Part shown: positions 54,907 to 63,882 of the stretch, piece by piece
Layout of the letters: every line of letters begins with the position of its first letter
Numbering within the stretch: the stretch's first letter is position 1
Assembly: GCA_018066865.1 (NCBI GenBank)
Contig: JAGPVT010000184.1
Location: forward strand, 1 to 64,000
From: Marinobacter sp.
Lineage (GTDB): Bacteria > Pseudomonadota > Gammaproteobacteria > Pseudomonadales > Oleiphilaceae
Length of the DNA stretch: 64,000 nucleotides
Direction of reading: 5' to 3'
Made by a program: the position numbers and the translations under genes
The notes under the pieces: generated by a model
Database searches by the model: none
The model's input: the letters and a program-made list of their open reading frames with translations, nothing else
What the model was told of the DNA's origin: nothing

Positions 54907-56749
54907 TATCGATCTCCGGGGATGATGGGGTAGTGGGTGGTGCAGGTACGGAGGAAGGCTTAGCCATGTACTGGCGCCAGCCCCCTGTCGCACTGATATC
55001 TGTGGCACCCTCTATGCCGCAGGGTTCGCAGATAAAGCCGGTGCACCAGGTGCCGTCTTCAAGCTCTAGCTGGCCGATGCCCAGAGGGTGAGGGATACCG
55101 GCCACAAAAGTGCCAAACCTGTCTTCCAGCACCCGCCATACTTCCACCTCAATGGCGAAACCGGTGCCCTCAGACCGGATCAGACCAGGTCGATACGGTG
55201 GCCCCCCGGCCAGTGCGTAGAAGCGGTAGTGGGGGGCTGTGCGAGTTTGCCTGACCAGGACGGCGCCTCGTTCGGTCAGCTGGCTGTTTAAAGGGTATCC
55301 TTCCAGATGAGCACCGCAGACCGCTACATCCAGGGTGTTTGGCGTTTGGGAGAGGCTCTCCTTTGGGAGTGGGTCAGTGGTGGCACCAACAGTTTCCGTT
55401 ACCCGTTGGTGGAGTCCGTTGGCCAGGGCGCTCAGCACGGTATCGCTCCAAGCTGGGCCAAACAGGGTGACGCCCCACGGCATGTTATTCGCCAGGAACC
55501 CGGCAGGAACGGACACCGCCGCGTAGTCCAGCAGGTTCATGAAGTTGGTAAATGCTCCAAGGCGCGCATTGAGCACCACGGGATCAGCGATCATGTCGGC
55601 TATGGTGCAGGGTCCGGGGCAGGTGGGCGTAATGATTGTGTCCACCGTTGCCAGGATACGGTCGGCCTCTTGTTTCAGTGTCGCGAGCCGGTACTGGGCG
55701 CGAAATGCGTCGCTTGCGGAGAGCTTGTCGCCATTGGCCACGACATCGCGGACCACAGGGTTGATCATCGCAGGATTGTCTACGAGTTCGCTGATAGCCA
55801 GTTGTCGCTCTGTAACCCAAGGGCCATCATAGAGCAGCTCTGCGGCCTCGGAGAAAGGGCGAAAGTCGATTTCCACGGCTTTCCCGCCAAGGGCCTCGAG
55901 ATGTCCAACTGCGGCTTCGAAAAGCCCTTTCGCTTCCTGGTATTCCTCCAGCGCGAGTTGCCCGGCCGGGGGGATACCGAAAGTAAATATTTTGCCGATC
56001 AGACGGCTGGGGGGTTGGTGGTTTTTTTGCCAGGGATCGGCGGGGTTGTGCTTGTCCGCCAGAGTCAGAACTTGATTGGCCTGAACCATGGTGCGGGCGA
56101 AGATCGATACGCAATCAAGGGTCTGGCACGCGGGTACAACGCCTTCAACGCTCAGCCTTCCCAGGGTGGGCTTGAGACCGGCGATATGGTTGAGTGCTGC
56201 TGGTACCCGACCAGAGCCTGCCGTATCGGTACCCAGCGCGAAGCTGACGATGCCCAGTGCCACCGCCACGGAGGAGCCAGCGGAAGAACCGCCGGAGACC
56301 CAGTCTCCATCAAAGGCATTGCCACAGGGTCCGAAGTCAGAGCGGGTGCCGTTGAGCCCGGTAGCGAACTGATCCAGGTTGGTTTTGCCTACGGGGATGG
56401 CCCCAGCGGCCAATAACTGTTTGACTACAAACGCGCTGTCCTCCGGAAGGATGTTTACATGCCGGTTCGCCACCGTAGTAGGGATCCCCTTCAGGTGGAT
56501 ATTGTCTTTGATGGCAAACGGTACGCCGTACAGCGGTAGTGATTCCGGTGATTCGCCATCAAGGAATTGCAGAAAGGGTTCGCGCTCTTCCGGAGTCAGG
56601 TAGTGAATCCAGATGTTCCGGTCGTGGAAAGCCGTCTGATAGTCGTCTAGCTTCGCCAGCAGTGCTCTGGGAGTCATATCTCCGGAGCGGTACAGGTGCT
56701 GGAGATGATCAATGTCGAGCCTCACAGGTGGTGTAAATCGTTCGTTCAT
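54899..56749 (-). CDS. atzF: allophanate hydrolase (AtzF type)
   Basis: A 616-residue two-domain protein. An N-terminal amidase-signature domain (about residues 1-450) has the catalytic Lys in FAIKDNIH and the Ser-cisSer region in [12 protein letters not shown] and [12 protein letters not shown]. The C-terminal allophanate hydrolase domain (about 465-600) ends at [15 protein letters not shown]. It splits allophanate to 2 NH3 and 2 CO2. No urea carboxylase gene is nearby; the allophanate source is therefore more likely biuret, made by the adjacent cysteine hydrolases. It overlaps the upstream gene by 4 bases. Confidence 0.92.
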   Translation of the reverse strand: MNERFTPPVRLDIDHLQHLYRSGDMTPRALLAKLDDYQTAFHDRNIWIHYLTPEEREPFLQFLDGESPESLPLYGVPFAIKDNIHLKGIPTTVANRHVNILPEDSAFVVKQLLAAGAIPVGKTNLDQFATGLNGTRSDFGPCGNAFDGDWVSGGSSAGSSVAVALGIVSFALGTDTAGSGRVPAALNHIAGLKPTLGRLSVEGVVPACQTLDCVSIFARTMVQANQVLTLADKHNPADPWQKNHQPPSRLIGKIFTFGIPPAGQLALEEYQEAKGLFEAAVGHLEALGGKAVEIDFRPFSEAAELLYDGPWVTERQLAISELVDNPAMINPVVRDVVANGDKLSASDAFRAQYRLATLKQEADRILATVDTIITPTCPGPCTIADMIADPVVLNARLGAFTNFMNLLDYAAVSVPAGFLANNMPWGVTLFGPAWSDTVLSALANGLHQRVTETVGATTDPLPKESLSQTPNTLDVAVCGAHLEGYPLNSQLTERGAVLVRQTRTAPHYRFYALAGGPPYRPGLIRSEGTGFAIEVEVWRVLEDRFGTFVAGIPHPLGIGQLELEDGTWCTGFICEPCGIEGATDISATGGWRQYMAKPSSVPAPPTTPSSPEIDND

Positions 56750-57432
56750 AACGCCTCCAGTCGTTGGAACAGGCTATTGGAATCGGTAACGGCACCGAAT
56801 ACGCCGCCCTGCATCTGGATCATCTTGATGGCGTGATCATGATTTGCCTGGTCAGTGGCGCCGCAGCAATCTTCCACCAGCACACACTCGAAGCCCCGGT
56901 CATTGGCATCGCGCATGGTAGTGTGAACGCAGACATCGGTGGTGATACCGGTCAGTACCAGGTTCTGGATACCCCGGGTCTTGAGGATCAGCTCGAGGTC
57001 GGTAGCATAAAAAGAGCCCTTGCCGGGCTTGTCGATGATCGGTTCGCCTACGCGGGGAGCCAGTTCCGGAATGATCTCCCAGCCAGGCTCGCCCCGAACA
57101 AGAATGCGCCCGCAGGGGCCGGGATCACCAATCCCTGCGCCGATCTGCCGGGAGCGCCAGCGCTTGTTGGCCGGCAGATCGCTGAGGTCGGGGCGGTGGC
57201 CCTCACGGGTATGGATCACTGGCATGCCCAGAGCACGAAAGCGGGCAAGAAGCTGACTGATGGGCTCGATAGGAGCTCGGGTAAGGGAGAGGTCATAGCC
57301 CATGGTGTCGACATAGCCGCCCTTGCCGCAGAAGTCTGTTTGCATATCGATAATGACCAGGGCGGTGTTGGTCTTGCCCAGGTTGTTGTCCCAAGGCCAG
57401 CTATAGGGACGGGAGTTCAGGGTGTTGGTCAT
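56746..57432 (-). CDS. biuret-hydrolase-like cysteine hydrolase, copy 1
   Basis: A 228-residue isochorismatase-like hydrolase with candidate triad D29 (VIIDMQ), K135 (IIDKPGKG) and C168 (TTDVCVH). The D-K-C spacing equals that I recall for Rhizobium BiuH (D36, K142, C175). BiuH hydrolyses biuret to allophanate and ammonia, exactly the substrate of the AtzF coded next. RutB-type ureidoacrylate hydrolases are the other near group. It follows copy 2 by 21 bases. Confidence 0.85.
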   Translation of the reverse strand: MTNTLNSRPYSWPWDNNLGKTNTALVIIDMQTDFCGKGGYVDTMGYDLSLTRAPIEPISQLLARFRALGMPVIHTREGHRPDLSDLPANKRWRSRQIGAGIGDPGPCGRILVRGEPGWEIIPELAPRVGEPIIDKPGKGSFYATDLELILKTRGIQNLVLTGITTDVCVHTTMRDANDRGFECVLVEDCCGATDQANHDHAIKMIQMQGGVFGAVTDSNSLFQRLEAL

Positions 57433-57453
57433 GGCTGATTGGTCCTGAATCGG

Positions 57454-58158
57454 TCAAAGGGTGGAAAGGGCTTCAAGGAGTTGTTCGGAGGTCGCCGTGG
57501 CCCCGAACAGTCCGCCCTGCATTTCAGTCATAGTGAAAATTGCATCCCGGTGCCGGGTTTCGGTGGCGGCGGTGCAGTCCCGCAGTATCAGTGTCTCCAG
57601 CCCTCGGTCGTTGGCATCACGGATGGTGGTGTGTACGCACACATCGGTGGTCAGGCCAACGACGATGAGGTGAGTAATGCCTCGCAGCCGCAGAATGTGA
57701 TCCAGGTCGGTGGCGTAGAAAGCGCCTTTTCCGGGTTTGTCGATCACGATTTCGCCAGGGGCTGGCGCCAGCTCCGGAATGATTTCCCACCCCGGTTCAC
57801 CACGCACCAGAATCCTGCCCAGAGGGCCGGCATTGCCGATGCCGGGACAGACCTGTTCGCTGCGCCATTGCTTGTTCGCAGGCAGGTCGACCAGCTCCGG
57901 TCGATGGCCTTCACGGGTGTGGATGACCAGCGCCTCAGGCAGCTTGCGAAACGCTGCCAGCACGCGCTGTATGGGATCGATGGTGGCTCTCGCGGGAGTT
58001 AGATCGACCCCCTGGGAGTCGATGTAACCTCCCGGGGCGCAGAAGTCCTTCTGCATATCGATAACGATCAGCGCCAGTCGTCGAGGCGCCACCGGCGCGA
58101 TGCAAGGCCATGCATAGGGCCTTGCATCTGCTACCGTGAAGGTTGCCGCTTGGCTCAC
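57454..58158 (-). CDS. biuret-hydrolase-like cysteine hydrolase, copy 2
   Basis: A 234-residue paralogue of the gene downstream, about 60% alike by eye, with the same catalytic set ([35 protein letters not shown]). The main differences are in the N-terminus and around the substrate loop. Two such enzymes in tandem may use different ureido compounds or form a mixed complex. It overlaps the binding-protein gene by 4 bases. Confidence 0.83.
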   Translation of the reverse strand: MSQAATFTVADARPYAWPCIAPVAPRRLALIVIDMQKDFCAPGGYIDSQGVDLTPARATIDPIQRVLAAFRKLPEALVIHTREGHRPELVDLPANKQWRSEQVCPGIGNAGPLGRILVRGEPGWEIIPELAPAPGEIVIDKPGKGAFYATDLDHILRLRGITHLIVVGLTTDVCVHTTIRDANDRGLETLILRDCTAATETRHRDAIFTMTEMQGGLFGATATSEQLLEALSTL

Positions 58159-59216
58159 TTAAGCCGCCCCTGGACGCCTTGCACCAGGAAGTCCATCTTC
58201 TCGGTTTCTTCAAGGGTCATGGTGTCACCTTCCTCGACGATCACCGTCCCATCCTGGCCAAACACCGGGCCGGCCCAGACCCGGAACTCCTCGTTCATAA
58301 TCGCTTTCTGGCGATCCAGCACGGTCTGTTGATCTTCTTCACTGACAGCGCTGCCGAAGTCGCTGAGCTTGGCGGCTTCGGTTAGCAGGTCGCCCCTCAG
58401 GTGCTCGGATTTCCAGCTGCCGTCTTTGGCGGAATTGACGATGTCGATCATCATCGGGCCCCAGTTCCAGATTGCTCCGACCAGCCAGCCTTTAGGTGCG
58501 AACTGGCTTGCATCGGCGTGGTAGCCCACGGAGTAGACGCCCCGGCGCTCTGCTACCTGGACATAGTTGATGGGGGAGTCCACATGGCCGGTTAGTACAT
58601 CGGCACCGCCACTGATCAGGGCTTCCGCCGCTTCAGCTTCCCTGGTTGGGTCCGACCAGCTGGAGGTCCAGATTACGGAAGTGGTGACTTCCGGGTTCAC
58701 GCTCTGGGCGCCCCGGGTGAAGGCGTTGATGTTACGAAGTACCTGCGGGATCGGGTGCGCGGCGATAAAACCAAGCTGGTTGGTCCCGGTGGTCAGGCCA
58801 GCGGCGACACCGGCCAGGTACATGGCCTGGTCGATCTCGGCGAAGTAGGTCATCAGGTTGTCAGAGGTCTTTAGGCCACCGGAGTGGGCAAAATGAACGT
58901 CGGGATACTTCTCGGCCACCTTCAGAGCATGGTCAAGATAGCCATAGCTGGTCGGGAAAACCACTTCCACACCGGAGCGAACCATGCGTTCCATGACGCG
59001 TTGTACATCCGCGTTCTCCGGGATGTTCTCGAAGTACAGGGTTTCCACGTCGTCCATGTGCTCTTCCATGTAAAGCCGGCCCTGGTCCTGAGCATAGTTG
59101 TAGCCGTAGTCAGACTTCGGACCAACGTAAATAAAGCCAACCTTGGTCTCTGCGGCGGCCTGGACACTGATTGCCAGGATAGAAGTAGCGAGTAGAGTGC
59201 GGATTACTTTTTTCAT
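58155..59216 (-). CDS. BMP-family periplasmic binding protein of the second importer
   Basis: A 353-residue protein starting at ATG 59216 (MKKVIRTLLATSILAISVQA, a signal peptide) with GGAG upstream. It shares VGFIYVGPKSDYGYNYAQDQG and VLTGHVDSPINYVQVAE with the BMP protein at 25.1 kb, but differs in the pocket region (TGHVDSP against QHTDSP). It supplies the ligand to the two permeases and ATPase in the same operon. Confidence 0.87.
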   Translation of the reverse strand: MKKVIRTLLATSILAISVQAAAETKVGFIYVGPKSDYGYNYAQDQGRLYMEEHMDDVETLYFENIPENADVQRVMERMVRSGVEVVFPTSYGYLDHALKVAEKYPDVHFAHSGGLKTSDNLMTYFAEIDQAMYLAGVAAGLTTGTNQLGFIAAHPIPQVLRNINAFTRGAQSVNPEVTTSVIWTSSWSDPTREAEAAEALISGGADVLTGHVDSPINYVQVAERRGVYSVGYHADASQFAPKGWLVGAIWNWGPMMIDIVNSAKDGSWKSEHLRGDLLTEAAKLSDFGSAVSEEDQQTVLDRQKAIMNEEFRVWAGPVFGQDGTVIVEEGDTMTLEETEKMDFLVQGVQGRLK

Positions 59217-59247
59217 GGTGATTCTCCGTTTGATAATGTCTGGTTGG

Positions 59248-60180
59248 TTATCGGGCACTTTGGAATACCACACTGAGACCGGCTGGCATGCCGCCACCGC
59301 TTGCCCGGAGGCCGCGATAGCTGAGCATCAGCACGCTCAAGGGGATCATGTAAGGGAGGGTTGCCAGCAGGTAGGGAGAAATGTTCACGCCCCACGACTG
59401 CAGTTTCAGGTTGAGGGCTTCGGAGGCGCCAAACAGTAAGGCCGCAGGTAAGGCATACCATGGGTTCCAGCGGGCAACAATGACCAGACCGACGGCGACC
59501 AGCCCCCGGCCTGCGGTCATGCCTTCGACCCAGTTTGCGGTGTAGTCCACCGCCAGTGCGGCACCTGCAAAACCTGACATCAGACCACCAAAGGCAATGG
59601 CGGCCAACTGGTAGTGCACTGGGTTATGCCCGAGGTTGCGGGTGATGTCCTGGGATTCGCCGGTGGAGCGCCAGCGCAGGCCGGTACGGGTCCGAAACAG
59701 GAAAATGGAGATGGCCGGGATAGCGAGCAGGGTGATCAGCACAGTTGGAGTGATGGGGCCGAGAAACTGGCCGAGCAGCGGGATATCGCTGACGAACGTA
59801 TGGTTCAGGTTGCCCAGGGTGTCAATCTTGTCGCCTACGAAAGGCGTGCCATAGTAGGCACTGAGACCACCGCCGAGAATCAGCACGGCAACACCGCTGG
59901 CAATCTGGTTAGCGCCGCACCCGAGTACAAGTATGGCGTGCACCATCGATAGTGCGATGCCGGCAAAGCAGGCTGCCATGACGCCCAGCCAGGGGTCGCC
60001 GGTCACGGACGCCACCGCGAAGCCGGTCATTGCGCCCAGCAGCATCTGGCCTTCCACGCCGAGGTTGATCACACCGCTGCGCTGGGTCATGGCCTCGCCC
60101 AGCACCACGGCGAGCACGGGTGTAGCGCTGCGCAGGGCGGCGAACAGGAGGGTAAGGAGTTCGGTTGCAAAATATTCCAT
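59248..60180 (-). CDS. second ABC importer, permease NupQ-like
   Basis: A 310-residue permease with TQRSGVINLGVEGQMLLGAM and TAGRGLVAVGLVIVARWNPW, parallel to the gene at 40.3 kb. It lies 31 bases upstream of the binding-protein gene. Confidence 0.87.
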   Translation of the reverse strand: MEYFATELLTLLFAALRSATPVLAVVLGEAMTQRSGVINLGVEGQMLLGAMTGFAVASVTGDPWLGVMAACFAGIALSMVHAILVLGCGANQIASGVAVLILGGGLSAYYGTPFVGDKIDTLGNLNHTFVSDIPLLGQFLGPITPTVLITLLAIPAISIFLFRTRTGLRWRSTGESQDITRNLGHNPVHYQLAAIAFGGLMSGFAGAALAVDYTANWVEGMTAGRGLVAVGLVIVARWNPWYALPAALLFGASEALNLKLQSWGVNISPYLLATLPYMIPLSVLMLSYRGLRASGGGMPAGLSVVFQSAR

Positions 60181-60217
60181 ACAGGGTCCTTTGGATTGCT
60201 ATCGGGCCTTGGGCCGT

Positions 60218-61276
60218 TCAGATGTCACGGCGCCGGCCCCACAGGCTTGCCACGGCGAGCACGATGATGAACAGCAGCGCCTGAAGAATGTCGGCACTGG
60301 CTTTGGGAAGCTGGGCATACAGTTGCAGAGAGTCAGCGGAGGCCAGCAGCCCGCCCATCAACACCGATAGAGGAATGATTCGCAGGAAATGCTGTCCGGC
60401 GAGCCATGCCACCAGAAAGCCGGTCATGCCATAGCCGCTGGCCAGACCATCCTGCAGACGGTTCTGGATCACAGAGGCTTCGGCGATACCGGCGAGGCCA
60501 GCCAGTAATCCGCCCACGGCCATGACAATGAGTACGTTGCGTTCGTAGGAAATGCCGGCGGTCGCCCCGACTCGTGGGTTGCTGCGGCTGACTTGAAGTC
60601 CAAGGCCCCAGCGGCTTCGGGTTACCAGTATGTGCAGGATGATGGCGGCTACTATGCCGAACACCAGCCCCATGTGGACCCGGGTGTCGAAGAATTGCGG
60701 CAGGATCGCCCCGGCCGGAAACTCAATAGTGGCGGGCCATCCAAGAGAGTTAGGGTTTTTCCAGGGGCCATGAACCACAAAGCTGACCAGGAGGATGCCC
60801 ACGTAGTTCAATAACAGGGTGGATATGGTTTCATTGACTCCGAGACGGGTCTTGAGCAGCCCGGGGATAACGCCCCAGAGCGCGCCGCCAGCCATCGCGC
60901 CGGCCAGCATCAGCGGCATCAATATCCAGCCCGGTTGATCCACCGCGGCCAGCACGGCCCCGGTGCCAAACAGGGCGCCCAGGTAGAGTTGCCCTTCGCC
61001 ACCTACACTGATCAGTCCAAGCCGGGCGGGTAAAGCGACTGCCAGTGCGGTCAGCAGGATAGGGGCGGTTTTGACCAAGGTTTCACTGAAGGAATAACTG
61101 TCGCCAAAGGCACCCATGACCATTTCCTGGAACAGGGAAACCGCTTCACGGCCGTTGATGGCAAAGAATGCCAGGGTCGCCACCACGAAAATGGTTGCCA
61201 TGCCCAGAACGGCACCGGCCGGGCCCCTGAGCAATCGCAGGCCGAGTTTTACAGGGAGTTGGGTTGCATTTGTCAT
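60218..61276 (-). CDS. second ABC importer, permease NupP-like
   Basis: A 352-residue permease with LGLISVGGEGQLYLGALFGT and LGVNETISTLLLNYVGILLV, parallel to the gene at 39.1 kb. It overlaps the ATPase gene by 4 bases. Confidence 0.87.
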   Translation of the reverse strand: MTNATQLPVKLGLRLLRGPAGAVLGMATIFVVATLAFFAINGREAVSLFQEMVMGAFGDSYSFSETLVKTAPILLTALAVALPARLGLISVGGEGQLYLGALFGTGAVLAAVDQPGWILMPLMLAGAMAGGALWGVIPGLLKTRLGVNETISTLLLNYVGILLVSFVVHGPWKNPNSLGWPATIEFPAGAILPQFFDTRVHMGLVFGIVAAIILHILVTRSRWGLGLQVSRSNPRVGATAGISYERNVLIVMAVGGLLAGLAGIAEASVIQNRLQDGLASGYGMTGFLVAWLAGQHFLRIIPLSVLMGGLLASADSLQLYAQLPKASADILQALLFIIVLAVASLWGRRRDI

Positions 61277-62841
61277 GATGCGGCCCTCACTCGCGGGTCG
61301 GCGGGTTTCTGCTCAGGTGGTCGTTGGGTTCTGGCAGGCTGATGTTCGCCAGTCATGGCTCGGCCGATGTCGAGCCGGTCGCATTCCCGTGGGTCGAAAA
61401 TCCCGGAAATCCGGCCGCCCTGCAGCACGGCAATGCGATGGGCGTAAGACATGAGATCGTCCAGGTCTTCCGAGATCCACAACACCGCAGCGCCTTCGTT
61501 TGCCTTGGCAAACAGGGCCTGGTAAATGTCATGGGCAGCGCCGGCATCCAGCCCCATGGTGGGGTAGGCGGCGACGATCAGGTCTTTGTCTCCCTCCAGT
61601 TCTCTGCCCACCACCAGTTTCTGGAGGTTGCCGCCAGACAGTTGGCCTGCCGCCAGGGCCGGGTTGTCGGGGCGTACCTGATAGCGTTGGATAATGTTCC
61701 GGGTCAGTTGTTCTTCCGGTGCCCAGGCGGGGAAAAAGCTGAGATGCCTAAAATGAGAGAGCGCCACATTGGTTGTCAGCGACAGATCCGCCGCGACCGC
61801 ATTGACTGCCGGTTGTTCCGGTATATAGGAAACCCTGCCTGAGGTGCTCGGGGGGCGACTGGCGGACTGCAGGAGATAGCCGTCGATGATGACTTCTCCC
61901 CTGGCCAGCGGGGTCAGGCCCACCAGTGCGTCTGCCAATAGGTGCTGGCCATTGCCGGAAACGCCGGCAACCCCGAGAATTTCGCCGGGCGCAATATCCA
62001 GTCGGATGTTCTCCACTGACTGTGCTCCGTGACGGGCATGGAGGTCCCGGATGGAAATCCGGGGCGGCCGGTTGGCGAAGGCTTCACGAGGCGTGACTTC
62101 AATGGCGGAGCGCTGGTTGCTGTCCCCCATCATCAGGCTGACCAAAGAGGATTCGGTGCACTGCTTACGGTCTAGCGTCTGAACCATCCGACCGGCCCGC
62201 ATCACGACAACCCGGTGAGCACAGGCCATCACGTCCTGCATCTTGTGGGTGATAAGCACCACGCTGCGGCCAGCCTCCGCCAGTTTGCGGATAAGTCCCC
62301 ACAGGCGTTCTGCTTCCTGGGGCGGTAGTACTGATGTGGGCTCGTCCAGAATCAGAACCTTTGCATCCAGGTTCAGCACCTTGACCAGTTCAAGTAGTTG
62401 CCGCTGCCCTACGGAAAGGTCGCGCACCAGCGTGTCTGGTGCCAGTCCTGGTGCCAGCTCCTGCAGATAGGTGAGTACGGCCTTGCGAGGAGATGTACGG
62501 AAAAGCCGGCGAAAGGTCCAGAAGGGCGATTTCGGGTAGGCCAGTAGCAGGTTGTCCAGCACGGACAGCGCGGGAACCAGATTGAACTGTTGGAACACCA
62601 TGCCAATGCCCAGAGACATTGCTTTCTGGGGTGACTCAATGGTGGTTTCCCGATCATTAATCAGAATGGCGCCGCCATCCGGAGGATACAGGCCGAACAG
62701 CATCTTCATGAGCGTGCTTTTGCCGGCACCGTTCTCTCCGAGCAGTGCAACCACCTCTCCGGCGCGAATGTCCAGAGAGATTCCGTCATTTGCCGTAACG
62801 TCGCCGAAGCGCTTGGTGATGTTGTAAAGCTGGATATTCAT
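61273..62841 (-). CDS. second ABC importer, double ATPase subunit
   Basis: A 522-residue RbsA-like tandem ATPase. The first domain has GENGAGKST, LSVGQRQLLELVKVL and LILDEPTSVLPPQE. The second has GVSGNGQHLLAD and SGGNLQKLVVGREL. It is the first gene of the leftward operon that runs through the importer, two cysteine hydrolases, atzF and the AtzH-like gene. Its promoter carries a sigma-54-like element and a putative GntR operator. Confidence 0.9.
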   Translation of the reverse strand: MNIQLYNITKRFGDVTANDGISLDIRAGEVVALLGENGAGKSTLMKMLFGLYPPDGGAILINDRETTIESPQKAMSLGIGMVFQQFNLVPALSVLDNLLLAYPKSPFWTFRRLFRTSPRKAVLTYLQELAPGLAPDTLVRDLSVGQRQLLELVKVLNLDAKVLILDEPTSVLPPQEAERLWGLIRKLAEAGRSVVLITHKMQDVMACAHRVVVMRAGRMVQTLDRKQCTESSLVSLMMGDSNQRSAIEVTPREAFANRPPRISIRDLHARHGAQSVENIRLDIAPGEILGVAGVSGNGQHLLADALVGLTPLARGEVIIDGYLLQSASRPPSTSGRVSYIPEQPAVNAVAADLSLTTNVALSHFRHLSFFPAWAPEEQLTRNIIQRYQVRPDNPALAAGQLSGGNLQKLVVGRELEGDKDLIVAAYPTMGLDAGAAHDIYQALFAKANEGAAVLWISEDLDDLMSYAHRIAVLQGGRISGIFDPRECDRLDIGRAMTGEHQPARTQRPPEQKPADPRVRAAS

Positions 62842-62870
62842 GACTTACGACTCTTGCGCGTTTATTTCTG

Positions 62871-62880
62871 TTGTATGCAA
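62871..62880. promoter_or_regulatory. putative GntR operator, site 1
   Basis: TTGTATGCAA, a near-palindrome of the kind bound by FCD-type GntR proteins, lies at the predicted start of the leftward importer operon. Nine of its bases (TGTATGCAA) recur at 63083-63091. Confidence 0.5.
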
Positions 62881-62883
62881 GAC

Positions 62884-62899
62884 TGCATGGATCATGCCA
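62884..62899 (-). promoter_or_regulatory. sigma-54-type promoter of the importer/biuret operon
   Basis: On the minus strand: TGGCAT-GATCC-ATGCA, with GG and GC spaced by 10 and one mismatch per half. It predicts initiation near 62873, within the GntR site. Confidence 0.5.
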
Positions 62900-62933
62900 T
62901 ATGAAGGAGAGGCGCATGGTTGAGATGTTTGTA

Positions 62934-62961
62934 TTCCGGTTCGTTCAATAACTAACCGGAA
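62934..62961. repeat. 12-base-arm inverted repeat in the divergent gap
   Basis: TTCCGGTTCGTT and AACTAACCGGAA are reverse complements with one mismatch, separated by CAAT. It could be a binding site for an activator of either divergent promoter, or a leader hairpin of the gntR message. Confidence 0.55.
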
Positions 62962-63082
62962 CCACAGTGAAAATCGGTCGAAACAATGTTTTATTTTGGT
63001 GCAATAAGTCCGGGTATGCACAGAAGGAGGACGTGGATATGGGGATGGAGTCGATTGAAAAGTATCCGGTTATAGTTAATGA

Positions 63083-63092
63083 TGTATGCAAC
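63083..63092. promoter_or_regulatory. putative GntR operator, site 2
   Basis: TGTATGCAAC repeats site 1 over nine bases and sits 19 bases before the gntR start codon, suggesting autorepression. Confidence 0.45.
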
Positions 63093-63110
63093 AAAAGGAA
63101 GGAGCGAAGC

Positions 63111-63800
63111 ATGACTGTATCAACACGGAAGTGGACCACCGATCGCATCTACGACAATCTGCGTCAGGGTATTATGACTCTCGAGTTGTATCCGGGTAGC
63201 CGGGTCACAGAGACGGAGTTGGCGCAACGGTTTGGCGTCAGCCGGACACCGGTTCGCGAAGCGCTGCAACGGCTGGCTGTGGAAGGGTATCTGACCATTC
63301 GTCCCAAGCACGGTTGCTATATTCGCCAACTCGATGTTTTTGAACTGGCGGAATACTACGACGTGCGGGTTGGGCTTGAGCTGGAAGGGGTGGCGCTTAC
63401 AAGCCAGCGGGTACCCTACCGGGAATTAGCACAGCTTGCGGACGACTGGGACCCGCGGAAGCTGATGTACGGTTCCGAAGGAACGGAATGTTTCAAGGAT
63501 GCCGAAGAGGCTTTTCATATCCGGCTCGCCAGCCTCAGCGGCAATACGGTGCTGGTGCAGTACCTGAAGGGTGTGAATGACCATATCAGGATTGTTCGGC
63601 GCCTGGGGCTGCCCGATACGGAAAGCGTGATGAAAACCTACGAAGAACATTATGAGATCTGTCAGAGAATCCTTGCCAACGACCTGTCTGCGGCCACCAA
63701 TGTGCTGCGAGCTCATATTCACGAAAGTCAGGCCAAGAGTCGTGAAGTGACTCTGGCTCAGTTGGAAACCCGTCGGCGTTTGAGGGAATTGGAAGGGTAG
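63111..63800 (+). CDS. GntR-family (FCD) regulator of the biuret/formamidase locus
   Basis: A 229-residue regulator starting at ATG 63111 with AAGGAAGGAG upstream. A longer frame back to 62967 exists but lacks a good ribosome site and family sequence. It has a winged helix (RVTETELAQRFGVSRTPVREAL) and a C-terminal FCD domain. It is divergent from the importer/biuret operon and upstream of amiF, so it is likely to sense the imported nitrogen compound or its product. Confidence 0.87.
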   Translation: MTVSTRKWTTDRIYDNLRQGIMTLELYPGSRVTETELAQRFGVSRTPVREALQRLAVEGYLTIRPKHGCYIRQLDVFELAEYYDVRVGLELEGVALTSQRVPYRELAQLADDWDPRKLMYGSEGTECFKDAEEAFHIRLASLSGNTVLVQYLKGVNDHIRIVRRLGLPDTESVMKTYEEHYEICQRILANDLSAATNVLRAHIHESQAKSREVTLAQLETRRRLRELEG

Positions 63801-63822
63801 TTCGGGCGGACGCTCAATCTGA

Positions 63823-63838
63823 TGGCACGGTTCCTGCT
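63823..63838 (+). promoter_or_regulatory. sigma-54-type promoter of amiF
   Basis: TGGCAC-GGTTC-CTGCT has a perfect -24 half, GG-N10-GC spacing and one mismatch in the -12 half. It is 45 bases before the amiF start. Confidence 0.6.
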
Positions 63839-63845
63839 CAATAGC

Positions 63846-63862
63846 TTTCATTCCGAATGAAA
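63846..63862. promoter_or_regulatory. perfect palindrome at the amiF transcription start
   Basis: TTTCATTC-C-GAATGAAA has 8-base perfect arms. It lies about 12 bases after the -12 element, where transcription should begin, so it is a likely repressor operator. Confidence 0.5.
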
Positions 63863-63882
63863 CCGACAAGACTGGAGGCAGT

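Noticed and set aside
55307-56416. 369-codon plus-strand open frame opposite atzF
   Set aside because: The opposite strand encodes a full amidase-signature protein with catalytic residues; the plus-strand frame is Gly/Arg-rich with no motif.
62842-63110. Guanidine-type riboswitch before the importer/biuret operon
   Set aside because: I looked because allophanate hydrolase genes are often guanidine-controlled, but found no ykkC-like or paired ACGR hairpins; the gap is better explained by promoter and operator sites.
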